20,731 nt of DNA, from NCBI GenBank assembly GCA_937899265.1, contig CALBPV010000120.1, positions 1 through 20,731 of the forward strand, written 5' to 3'. A program made the position numbers and the translations under genes. The number at the start of each line of letters is the position of its first letter. Within the stretch, counting starts at the first letter, position 1. Positions 1-6,063 of the stretch are shown here, in pieces. This DNA comes from an uncultured Bacteroidales bacterium (GTDB lineage Bacteria > Bacteroidota > Bacteroidia > Bacteroidales > UBA3663). The notes below the pieces were generated by a model. The model saw nothing but the letters and a program-made list of their open reading frames with translations. It made no database searches and was not told where the DNA came from.

Positions 1-2
1 CC

Positions 3-539
3 GCAGTTTTCGACTACAATAAATTGGATTGGATGAGCGGCGAATATTTTAAGGCAATGAGTGATGAAGATTTTGCCGAAGTTGCCGAAAAATTTTTCGG
101 TGAACTTGATGAAAATCTTGCGTCGAAAAAAATTTATCTCGGAAGTTTGTTGAAGACGCGCATTTCAAAACTTAGCGATATTCCCGCGCAGATTAAATTT
201 TTGCAGGTAATGCCGCCTTTGGACGTTGAACTTTTCACGAATAAAAGAAATAAAGTTACTGCGGAAAATTCTATAGAAATTTTGACGGACGCGATAAAAG
301 TTTTGGAAAAAATTTCCGACTGGACGGTTGACAATCTGCACGATAAAGTTACAGCCTTCGTAACTGAATCAGGCTTGAAAATGGGTACGATAATGTGGGC
401 GTTAAGAATCGCGCTTTCAGGTCAAAAAGTTACACCCGGCGGCGTGATAGAAATTTTATACCTGCTTGGCAAAAATATTTCACTTGAGCGTTTAAATTCG
501 GCATTAAAATTTTTGACAAATATTCCGAAAAAATTTTAG
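3..539 (+). CDS. gltX: Glutamyl-tRNA synthetase, C-terminal part (partial at left edge)
   Basis: The open frame enters from the left edge (first full codon at position 3) and ends at a TAA/TAG-type stop at 537-539, giving 178 residues. The first residues, AVFDYNKLDWMSGEY, match the conserved linker of bacterial GluRS (FDxxKLxWMNGxY). The rest is helical, and near the C-terminus GQKVTPGGVIEILYLLGK matches the family's 'sGxxxsPglfevl..LGk' block. This is therefore the anticodon-binding half; the Rossmann catalytic domain with HIGH and KMSKS lies outside the window. The enzyme charges tRNA-Glu in the cytoplasm. The TTG at 24 and ATG at 36 are internal codons, not starts. AT-rich codon use matches the rest of the left segment. 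Confidence 0.9.
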   Translation, partial: AVFDYNKLDWMSGEYFKAMSDEDFAEVAEKFFGELDENLASKKIYLGSLLKTRISKLSDIPAQIKFLQVMPPLDVELFTNKRNKVTAENSIEILTDAIKVLEKISDWTVDNLHDKVTAFVTESGLKMGTIMWALRIALSGQKVTPGGVIEILYLLGKNISLERLNSALKFLTNIPKKF

Positions 540-570
540 AACTTTTATAAAAAATTCACGCGTCGTATGC

Positions 571-605
571 TATAATAAATTGCCTTAGAAATTTTTGATG
601 AGGTG
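571..605 (+). promoter_or_regulatory. Promoter -10 and ribosome binding site for the coiled-coil gene
   Basis: TATAATAA starts at 571 and is a full sigma-70 -10 box. No good -35 is visible at the usual spacing (TTATAA at 545-550 is about 20 bases away). GAGGTG at 600-605 is a Shine-Dalgarno site that selects ATG 612 over GTG 603. The leader TATAATAA-N3-GCC-TTAGAAAT closely resembles the one before the HD-domain gene at 4061. Confidence 0.55.
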
Positions 606-611
606 ATTAAA

Positions 612-863
612 ATGACGAAAAAAATTGAAAAGCGCGTAGACCGTTATGAAGACCGCGCAGATAAACTTGATGCTCGCGTATCAAATCTTGAAACACGTAC
701 AAGCGTTATAGAAACAAAGTTGGATACTTTGATTTCAGATGTACGCGACGTTAAAAATGAAGTTTCAAGTATGAGCAAACATATACAGATTTTAACAGTT
801 ACGGCTGTTGGAGGACTTGTAGCGGCAGTCGTGGGCATTGTATCAATGCTTTTTTCAAAGTGA
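612..863 (+). CDS. Small coiled-coil protein with C-terminal membrane segment
   Basis: An 83-residue protein. Residues 1-57 are highly charged, with heptad-like spacing (RVSNLETRTSVIETKLDTL), as in a coiled coil. Residues 58-80 form one hydrophobic span rich in Ala, Val and Gly, followed by FSK. The likely topology is a membrane-anchored, mostly cytoplasmic coiled coil. ATG 612 is preferred to the in-frame GTG 603 because GAGGTG lies just upstream of it. The architecture resembles XhlA-type haemolysin/holin-associated proteins, but no phage or lysis genes are nearby, so this is only a structural resemblance. It may have its own promoter at 571. The function is unknown. Confidence 0.7.
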   Translation: MTKKIEKRVDRYEDRADKLDARVSNLETRTSVIETKLDTLISDVRDVKNEVSSMSKHIQILTVTAVGGLVAAVVGIVSMLFSK

Positions 864-903
864 ATTTTGACTTAAAAGAAATAATTTTCGGGTGGTGAAG
901 TTT

Positions 904-1395
904 ATGGCGACGATCCCAAGACAGAAATTAAGAAATTGTATCCAGTGCGGCAAAGTTTTTTTGTCGAAGGATAGAGAGGAACTTTGCAACGATTGTAAAG
1001 CGTCTTACTATGAGTTGGCGGAAGTTGTGAAAGAGTTCGTCAAAGATCATCCCGGCTCAACGGTAAATGAAGTTTCTTCCGCTACGACTGTATCAAAAAA
1101 ATTGATTCAGCGAATGATGCGCGAAGGTGTCTTTATGGATATTCCAATGGGAGATAATTTTGTATATCCCTGCGCAAGTTGCGGCAAGCCGATTAAAACC
1201 GGCACGTATTGCACAAGTTGTTTGACGCGTCTTCGGAAGGAAACTCAACAAGTTGCCGAAAGAATGCAAATTCGCGTTAAGGAAGGAACTTCAACCATAA
1301 AGCGGCTTGATATGATGGCGCAACGTGAATTTGATCAAGAGCAACGCGATAGGCGAACTTATCGTGTTGGGTTGAAAAATATTACTCGTCAGTGA
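904..1395 (+). CDS. YvyF/TIGR03826-like zinc-binding protein, copy 1
   Basis: A 163-residue protein with two zinc-ribbon-like Cys pairs flanking a helical DNA-binding-like segment. C12/C15 with C28/C31 form the first knuckle, and C90/C93 with C103/C106 form the second (YPCASCGK...TYCTSC). Between them, residues 38-76 resemble a MerR-like winged helix (HPGSTVNEVSSATTVSKKLI..MMREG). This layout is that of the Bacillus flagellar-operon protein YvyF (TIGR03826), whose exact role is uncertain but probably regulatory. The C-terminal 55 residues are charged and helical. ATG 904 is chosen because GGTGG precedes it; GTG 892 and 895 are upstream alternatives. No flagellar gene is visible in the window. 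A paralogue follows 25 bases downstream. Confidence 0.75.
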   Translation: MATIPRQKLRNCIQCGKVFLSKDREELCNDCKASYYELAEVVKEFVKDHPGSTVNEVSSATTVSKKLIQRMMREGVFMDIPMGDNFVYPCASCGKPIKTGTYCTSCLTRLRKETQQVAERMQIRVKEGTSTIKRLDMMAQREFDQEQRDRRTYRVGLKNITRQ

Positions 1396-1420
1396 AAAGT
1401 TTTAAAGATTGGAGGATTTT

Positions 1421-1912
1421 ATGACTAATACTGAAGATACCGAAAGAAATGAAATTAAAATTTGTATGAGATGCGGCAATCCTTTTACGCCCGAAGGCGA
1501 AGAAGATTTTTGCTGGACTTGTCGTAACACTCGTAGCAGTAAAGAAGAGGAAATTATTGACTACCTGCGTAAACATCCCGGCGTTTCAATTTTGGAAGTT
1601 TCGCAGGTTACAAGACTTTCAACAAAAGTTTTGTTGCGTATGGCGCATGAAGGCAGGTTCAAAGGACTTCAACTTAACAAAGACTTCGGTTACCCTTGCA
1701 GTCATTGCGGCAAGCTGATAACTTTTGGCACGTACTGTCCAGAATGTTTTGAGTCTTTGAAGAAAGATGCCAAGAATGCTAAAAATGCAAGTTTTGTAGC
1801 GAAGGCTAGGAAGGCGCAAAAATCTAAAGAGGCGGCTAAAGAGTCTGAAGATAAAGGGCGTACATTCTCAAGCAGTATGCAGGACGAAATTAGAGCACGT
1901 GTTAAAAAGTAA
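1421..1912 (+). CDS. YvyF/TIGR03826-like zinc-binding protein, copy 2
   Basis: A 163-residue paralogue of the preceding gene, with the same order of parts: Cys pairs at 15/18 and 31/34, a helical segment at residues 43-81 (KHPGVSILEVSQVTRLSTKV..MAHEG), then Cys pairs at 93/96 and 106/109 (YPCSHCGK...TYCPEC). The tail is Lys/Ala/Glu-rich and differs completely from that of copy 1, so the two share the zinc/HTH core but have diverged ends. GGAGG at 1411-1415 sets the start at ATG 1421 rather than TTG 1409. The pair is most likely co-transcribed and arose by tandem duplication. A regulatory role is inferred from the family only. Confidence 0.75.
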   Translation: MTNTEDTERNEIKICMRCGNPFTPEGEEDFCWTCRNTRSSKEEEIIDYLRKHPGVSILEVSQVTRLSTKVLLRMAHEGRFKGLQLNKDFGYPCSHCGKLITFGTYCPECFESLKKDAKNAKNASFVAKARKAQKSKEAAKESEDKGRTFSSSMQDEIRARVKK

Positions 1913-1920
1913 ACTACTTA

Positions 1921-2097
1921 TTGTGATAGAAAAAAAATTATGGTTATCACAGCGGCAGTTCCAAGCGTCGCTGTAACATTGGAAAACCATATGCCGTAGG
2001 ACGCGGTTGTAGCTTTAAAATATTGAAAAGATATTCGTGGACGCACAACTGCCGCTATGTTTTCTTTGCTACTTTCTTTTGCGCCAAAAGAAAGTAG
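1921..2097. repeat. Intergenic inverted-repeat cluster (possible dispersed repeat)
   Basis: The gap between copy 2 and the phosphatase holds three inverted repeats. TGTGATA at 1922-1928 pairs with TATCACA at 1945-1951. AGCGGCAGTT at 1951-1960 pairs with AACTGCCGCT at 2047-2056, extended inward by GCGTC/GACGC with a small bulge, defining a unit of about 106 bp. CTACTTTCTTTTG at 2069-2081 pairs perfectly with 2085-2097 around a 3-base loop CGC. The last palindrome resembles the TTTCTTTTGCGCCAAAAGAAA type of short repeat found in many bacterial genomes (from memory, not checked). It could act as a terminator, a mobile repeat or a folded RNA. A minus-strand ORF across it is not a credible gene. 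Confidence 0.6.
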
Positions 2098-2157
2098 ATT
2101 CAATAAAGCCAATAGAAAGTAGATTTACATTTAAAAATTTTTTCAAGGAGTGAAGTT

Positions 2158-2589
2158 ATGAAAAAAATTTTGTTTGTCTGTAGCGGAAACACGGGACGTT
2201 CTCCAATGGCGGAATTTCTTATGAAAAATCTTGTCAAAGACCTTGAGGAAAAATTTCAGATTGAGTCTGCGGCGTCAAAACCTACCGAAGGCGGAGACTT
2301 GCACGAAGGTATTGCCGCTAAACTGCGCGCAGAAAATATCCCTTACACCAAACATACGGCGCGGCAAATTACCGCCGAAGATTATGTCAAGTTCGACAAA
2401 ATTGTTTGTATGGATAATGGCAATATTGAACAGGTTACAAAAATTTGCGGCGAAGATCCCGACGGAAAAATTAAGCTCCTACTTTCATATTGCGGCGAAG
2501 AAAAAGATATTCCTTGGGATAAAAACGGTTTCGCTACAACTTTTATTGATATTGAACGCGGTTGTAAAGCTTTGCTAAAATCTTTGTAA
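2158..2589 (+). CDS. Low-molecular-weight protein phosphatase family protein
   Basis: A 143-residue cytoplasmic protein beginning with the LMW-PTP P-loop: C8-S-G-N-T-G-R14-S15-P-MAEF, where C8 is the nucleophile and R14 binds phosphate. Length and fold order fit the family, which removes phosphate from protein tyrosine or arginine. Two features are odd. The second Cys usually found before the Arg (CxGNxCRS) is Gly13. The general-acid loop, normally D-P-W or D-P-F, reads D117-I-P-W-D121, so the usual Asp directly before Pro is Ile. Thr12 sits where the arginine phosphatase YwlE has its specificity Thr. AAGGAG lies 9 bases before the ATG. It is probably co-transcribed with rex, 15 bases downstream. 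Confidence 0.8.
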   Translation: MKKILFVCSGNTGRSPMAEFLMKNLVKDLEEKFQIESAASKPTEGGDLHEGIAAKLRAENIPYTKHTARQITAEDYVKFDKIVCMDNGNIEQVTKICGEDPDGKIKLLLSYCGEEKDIPWDKNGFATTFIDIERGCKALLKSL

Positions 2590-2604
2590 AAGAGTTGTCG
2601 TAAA

Positions 2605-3228
2605 ATGAAGGAAAAAATTTCGAGGGCTACGCTTGATAGAATCCCACTTTATTACAGAACTTTGAAAATTTTAAATGACGGCGATGAGGAAATTATTTCC
2701 TCAAGCAAACTTTCAAAAATTCTTGACATTACGCCGGAACAAATTCGTAAAGATTTTTTAGACTTGGGGCAATTCGGAATTAAGGGCGTTGGTTATCGCG
2801 TAGATAAACTTAAACGTGGCATAGAAAATCTTTTGGGACTTCAATACCGTTGGCATTTGGCAATTATTGGAGTCGGACACTTAGGCACGGCACTTGCCAA
2901 CTACAAAAATTTTCCGATACTGGGTTTTCAAGTCAGTGCACTTTTTGACGTTGACGAAGAATTAATCGGACAAAAAATTAACGGCGTCAAGGTTTACGAT
3001 TTCGCAAAACTCGACGCCGTAGCTAGGAGGAAAATTATTGACATTGGAGTTATCACCGTTCCTGATACACAAGCCCAAAAAGTTGCGGACGATTTAATTT
3101 CAGTTGGCGTCAAAGGTATTTGGAATTTTGCGCCGACAAAAATTTCTGTTCCGCCGGGAATTTCTATAGTCAATGAAGATTTATCCGTTGGGCTTACAAA
3201 ATTAAGTTATCATCTTGCTAAGTTATAG
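2605..3228 (+). CDS. rex: Redox-sensing transcriptional repressor Rex
   Basis: A 207-residue protein of normal Rex length. Residues 1-75 are the winged-helix DNA-binding domain, with the signature TPEQIRKDFLDLGQFGIKGVGY. From residue 84 a Rossmann fold begins, with the glycine motif AIIGVGHLG (89-94) and an acidic residue at the end of the second strand (FDVDEE) that favours NADH. The tail SVGLTKLSYHLAKL is the domain-swapped C-terminal helix seen in the family. Rex senses the NADH/NAD+ ratio and represses fermentation and respiration genes when NADH is low. The upstream ribosome site is weak, which suggests coupling to the phosphatase gene before it. It converges on tmk, the two stop codons lying back to back. 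Confidence 0.93.
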   Translation: MKEKISRATLDRIPLYYRTLKILNDGDEEIISSSKLSKILDITPEQIRKDFLDLGQFGIKGVGYRVDKLKRGIENLLGLQYRWHLAIIGVGHLGTALANYKNFPILGFQVSALFDVDEELIGQKINGVKVYDFAKLDAVARRKIIDIGVITVPDTQAQKVADDLISVGVKGIWNFAPTKISVPPGISIVNEDLSVGLTKLSYHLAKL

Positions 3229-3891
3229 CTAAAACACATTGTAAATCAACATAGTTTCGACTAAGCCGAAAATTTCCTCGTGAATGTCGATAGCACTTTT
3301 GGCGAAATTTCCTGCCGAGCAATCGATAACCTTCCAGTGAAATTTTTCGGCTATTTCTTTGTACGCATTGTAAGACTTCAACATATACGCGGCGTCTGAT
3401 TCGTGAATATCTTCTCTACCGCGTTCACGACGAAGCATAGCGGCAATTTTCGGCGGCATATCCAAAAATACCGTAAGGTCTGGACGCGGCAGTTGCAAGC
3501 GCTTGTACTCAAAGTTATCAAGCCAATTCAAAAATTTATCGCGGTCAACCTTACGACGAATTTTTGCTGATTGATGTGCCATATTTGAGCCAACGTACCT
3601 GTCTGCCAAAATTACGCCGCTACCCGCGTAAAAATCTTTCCAACGTTGAAAACTTGCGAATCTGTCAACGGCATAGAAAGTTGCAGCCGCATATGGGTTG
3701 ACTTCCTCCGCCGTTGCTCCAAAATCTCCACGCAAATACATTTTTATCAGCGCGGATGATTCTGATTCATAGTTAGGAAAACTCACGCGCATAACATCGA
3801 CGCCTAAATTTCGTAACCTTTCATAAAGCCGCGTCGTCTGTGTCGCCTTACCGGAACCGTCCGAGCCTTCAAGTACTATCAAACTGCTCAT
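3229..3891 (-). CDS. tmk: Thymidylate kinase (dTMP kinase)
   Basis: A 220-residue cytoplasmic enzyme that phosphorylates dTMP to dTDP. The P-loop is E8-GSDGSGKATQ (residues 8-18). The DR motif AVDRF (75-78) and the substrate-binding motif LADRYVGSNMAHQ (95-107) are present. An Arg-rich lid follows (LRRERGREDIHE, about 153-164). The NMAHQ form of the second motif is typical of one branch of bacterial and archaeal enzymes. The final residues (LVETMLIYNVF) are a short hydrophobic tail. The start at 3891 is supported by GAGAGGTG about 8 bases upstream on the minus strand. It lies tail-to-tail with rex and head-to-head with the HD-domain gene, so it is transcribed alone. Confidence 0.9.
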   Translation of the reverse strand: MSSLIVLEGSDGSGKATQTTRLYERLRNLGVDVMRVSFPNYESESSALIKMYLRGDFGATAEEVNPYAAATFYAVDRFASFQRWKDFYAGSGVILADRYVGSNMAHQSAKIRRKVDRDKFLNWLDNFEYKRLQLPRPDLTVFLDMPPKIAAMLRRERGREDIHESDAAYMLKSYNAYKEIAEKFHWKVIDCSAGNFAKSAIDIHEEIFGLVETMLIYNVF

Positions 3892-4038
3892 CCATACACA
3901 CCTCTCATTGCCGGAAGATTAAATTACGTATTCAAAAATTTTTCGATATAATTTTAAAAAATCCTTCAAAAAATTTATATCGTCATTGGAACAAAACTTT
4001 AATTCTTACTTCATAATTAGCCTACCGCCTGTAAACTA

Positions 4039-4087
4039 TTGCGTCGAATAAAAAATTTGTTATAATAATCGCCATTAGAAATAGGAG
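4039..4087 (+). promoter_or_regulatory. Promoter and ribosome binding site for the HD-domain gene
   Basis: TATAAT at 4061-4066 is a perfect -10 box, with TTGCGT at 4039-4044 as a partial -35 (16-base spacer). AGGAG at 4083-4087 lies 9 bases before TTG 4097 and identifies this TTG as the start. An 8-bp inverted repeat (CGATATAA 3944-3951 with TTATATCG 3975-3982) lies upstream, in the divergent intergenic region shared with tmk. Confidence 0.65.
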
Positions 4088-4096
4088 TGAAAAATT

Positions 4097-4660
4097 TTGG
4101 CTAAATTAACTTTGGATAAAGCAAAAGAAATTTTGAATAAACATACGACTGAAGAACATTTGCTGATACACGCGGCGGCTGTTAGCGCGGCAATGGGTGC
4201 TATGGCAGAATATTTTAACTCTGATGTTGAGCATTGGAAAGCGATTGGTTATTTGCACGACGTTGACTTTGAAAAATTTCCCGACGAACATTGCCAACAC
4301 GTTCGCGAACTTTTACAGCCTGAAGACGTTGACGACGAAGATATTGACACAATAATTTCTCACGGCTACGGACTTACCGGCGCTGATATTAAGCCTACGA
4401 CTGATTGTCAAAAATCTTTGTTTGCCGTAGATGAACTAACCGGCATTGTCTACGCTTATTCGCTTATGCGTCCCGAAGGTATGAAGGATATGTCCGTTAA
4501 AAGTTTGAAGAAAAAGTTTAAAGATAAACGTTTCGCCGCCAAATGTGATCGCGACGTTATCACGAAGGGCGCGGAAGATTTAGGAATTGATATAGGCAAG
4601 TTAATGGAACTTTGTATTAATGGTATGCAGGATTTTGAAAATGATGTCAAAAAAAATTAA
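4097..4660 (+). CDS. HD-domain protein (predicted metal-dependent phosphohydrolase)
   Basis: A 187-residue protein of the small stand-alone HD family. Likely metal ligands are H25 in the first helix, the H54-D55 doublet (GYLHDVD), H89 (ISHGYG) and D112 (FAVDELTG). The block VKSLKKKFKDKRFAAKCDR is characteristic of a widespread but uncharacterised clade of HD hydrolases; the substrate is probably a nucleotide or phosphoester. The start is TTG 4097, since AGGAG is correctly placed and no ATG is available nearby. It has its own promoter at 4061. Its 3' end overlaps the metallophosphoesterase start by 20 bases, so the two are translationally coupled. Confidence 0.85.
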   Translation: MAKLTLDKAKEILNKHTTEEHLLIHAAAVSAAMGAMAEYFNSDVEHWKAIGYLHDVDFEKFPDEHCQHVRELLQPEDVDDEDIDTIISHGYGLTGADIKPTTDCQKSLFAVDELTGIVYAYSLMRPEGMKDMSVKSLKKKFKDKRFAAKCDRDVITKGAEDLGIDIGKLMELCINGMQDFENDVKKN

Positions 4661-5930
4661 CCGTCGAACTTTCATCAAGGCGGCATTAACTACAGGAATT
4701 GCGCTTGGCGGCGGTTTAATTTTAGGTTGTGAAAATACTCCTGCAACGTCCAACGAATTGAAAGTAAAATTTTTGCGGCAGATTATCACTAAAGACTCTA
4801 CAACTTCGCGTTGCATAATGTGGCAAACTGATTCGCCGATGACTGAACCGATTGTCGAAATTACGGTTGGCGATGAAGTTAAAAAAATTTCTGCAAAAGA
4901 TTCTACTTTCACTGATGACGGCACGGAAAATATTCAGTACACCGCGCAGATTGACGAACTTAAACCAAATTCAACTTACGAATTTAAAATCGTTGACGGC
5001 GATAAATCGACAGGAAATTTTGAGCTTAAAACTTACGACGAAAATAAATTCAGCGGCATAATTTTTCCCGATTCTCAATCAGCCGATTATGAAGTTTGGG
5101 GCAACACTGCTAAGGCGGCGTTTGAAAAAAATCCCGACGCAGAATTTTTTATCAATATGGGCGACATTGTTGACAACGGTGAAGATCGTCAACAATGGGA
5201 AGCTTGGATGACGCAAGTTGAAGAGCCGTTGAAAAAAATTCCTTTCGTGCCGATTATGGGCAATCACGAATGTTACACGCGGGATTGGAAAGAGCGTTAC
5301 CCAATGGCGTATCTGAATTATTTTGCGACGCCGGAAAATGATAACAAATTTTTTGACAGGCGATATTATTCATTTGATTTTGGCGCGGCGCATTTTATGA
5401 TTTTAGATAGTCAATGGGACGAGCTAGAAACTTTTGCGCCCGGCATTATTGATGCGCAAAAAAAATGGTTACAAAAAGAATTAGAAGGTCGTGACGGATG
5501 GCCAATTGCAGGTTCCCGTCGCGATAGACCAACAGCTGCAGAGCTGCCAGACTCAAGTCGGCAACCATCCAGGCATGGGTGCCGAAAGCGACTTTGGTCT
5601 GCCAAAAAGAATGCAACGAGCAGAGGGGATGGCGACAGACCACGTTTTGGAATGTGCGTTGCAGGAAACGGTGGATTCGTGCATCCATTCCGAACCAGAA
5701 CGCGATATCACCGGCGGTGTCGCAGAAGGTCACTTCCTCACCGGCGGCTTCGGGAAGCAGAAAGTCGAAATGGACTTGGGCTTCTTCCATCGGCATTTGG
5801 GCGGGAAGGAGGACCACACGCGATGTGTGCAGTTCGCAAATCACCAAATCCCATGCACGCAACAGTTCCTGACGTGAGAGAACGGCATCCTCAAATTCGG
5901 CCACGAAATCTTTGCCCGGGAGGGAGATGA
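4641..5930 (+). CDS. Secreted metallophosphoesterase, N-terminal part, fused to foreign antisense sequence
   Basis: Only residues 1 to about 286 (to about position 5500) are native. Residues 6-30 are a Tat-type signal (NRRTFIK, hydrophobic core, Gly-Gly-Gly) ending in ILGC, a lipobox-like Cys at 30. Residues 40-135 look like the Fn3-like N-domain of purple-acid-phosphatase-type enzymes. The catalytic domain then begins with D144-S-Q, GDIVD (174-178) and GNHE (207-210). The two later His motifs (H, GHxH) are missing because the sequence switches at the joint. Beyond about 5500 the frame runs antisense through a Bacteroidales DUF3822 gene, giving an Arg-rich nonsense tail to 5930. ATG 4641 and 4644 are equally possible starts; AGGA lies 8 bases upstream. 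It is coupled to the HD gene. Confidence 0.8.
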   Translation: MMSKKINRRTFIKAALTTGIALGGGLILGCENTPATSNELKVKFLRQIITKDSTTSRCIMWQTDSPMTEPIVEITVGDEVKKISAKDSTFTDDGTENIQYTAQIDELKPNSTYEFKIVDGDKSTGNFELKTYDENKFSGIIFPDSQSADYEVWGNTAKAAFEKNPDAEFFINMGDIVDNGEDRQQWEAWMTQVEEPLKKIPFVPIMGNHECYTRDWKERYPMAYLNYFATPENDNKFFDRRYYSFDFGAAHFMILDSQWDELETFAPGIIDAQKKWLQKELEGRDGWPIAGSRRDRPTAAELPDSSRQPSRHGCRKRLWSAKKNATSRGDGDRPRFGMCVAGNGGFVHPFRTRTRYHRRCRRRSLPHRRLREAESRNGLGLLPSAFGREGGPHAMCAVRKSPNPMHATVPDVRERHPQIRPRNLCPGGR

Positions 5931-6009
5931 ACTCGGCGGGGCGATTCCCCCAAGCATACGAAAATCCACCCGGCAAAAGCCGGATGGACAATTGGTCGTT
6001 TTGTATCAT
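5446..6009 (-). CDS. DUF3822 family protein, truncated by the junction
   Basis: This is the 5' part of a Bacteroidales gene. The frame has 187 codons, but only about 170 (from 6009 down to about 5500) are native; the last 17 or so (IRHDLLILFVTIFF) come from antisense of the left genome. The sequence (PGGFSYAWGNRPAEFISL..., HPLCSLHSFW, LQLLVYRDGNLQLA) matches my recollection of DUF3822, a Bacteroidetes-specific family of about 260-280 residues with a predicted actin/ATPase-like fold and no known function. It is often found near the 16S rRNA methyltransferase gene rsmD, which would be in the missing part. It lies 54 bases after the upstream minus-strand gene and probably shares its promoter. 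Confidence 0.7.
   Translation of the reverse strand: MIQNDQLSIRLLPGGFSYAWGNRPAEFISLPGKDFVAEFEDAVLSRQELLRAWDLVICELHTSRVVLLPAQMPMEEAQVHFDFLLPEAAGEEVTFCDTAGDIAFWFGMDARIHRFLQRTFQNVVCRHPLCSLHSFWQTKVAFGTHAWMVADLSLAALQLLVYRDGNLQLAIRHDLLILFVTIFFAHQ
5485..5515. other. Chimeric junction between two genomes
   Basis: Left of this point the metallophosphoesterase frame, AT-rich codons and Shine-Dalgarno sites fit a Firmicute. To the right, the minus strand encodes the body of a Bacteroidales DUF3822 protein whose C-terminal third is missing. The exact base is uncertain: the DUF3822 match seems to hold to LQLA (about 5500), and the phosphoesterase match to KELEG (about 5490). There is no transposase, integrase, tRNA or inverted repeat at the joint. 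The likely cause is misassembly or clone chimerism rather than a natural insertion. Confidence 0.85.
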
Positions 6010-6063
6010 TTTGCGGTGTGGTCTCCACAGGAGAGAGCCGAGACTTGCAAAATATCCAGTCGA

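Noticed and set aside
1921..1951. TTGTGA...TCACA as a Rex operator near rex
   Set aside because: A Rex site has the half-sites about 6 bases apart (18 bp total). Here about 20 bases separate them, so it is better read as a hairpin or part of the repeat cluster.
1918..2112. 64-codon minus-strand frame in the intergenic repeat
   Set aside because: It lies wholly on the inverted repeats, lacks a ribosome site and is explained by the repeat sequence.
2231..2578. 115-codon plus-strand frame inside the phosphatase gene
   Set aside because: It overlaps the phosphatase in another frame, has no ribosome site and no motif, whereas the main frame has the P-loop.
5446..5930. Natural horizontal transfer at the composition change
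   Set aside because: Both flanking genes are cut mid-domain, with no mobile element or repeat. Everything from the joint to the right end is one coherent Bacteroidales region of core genes, not an island.
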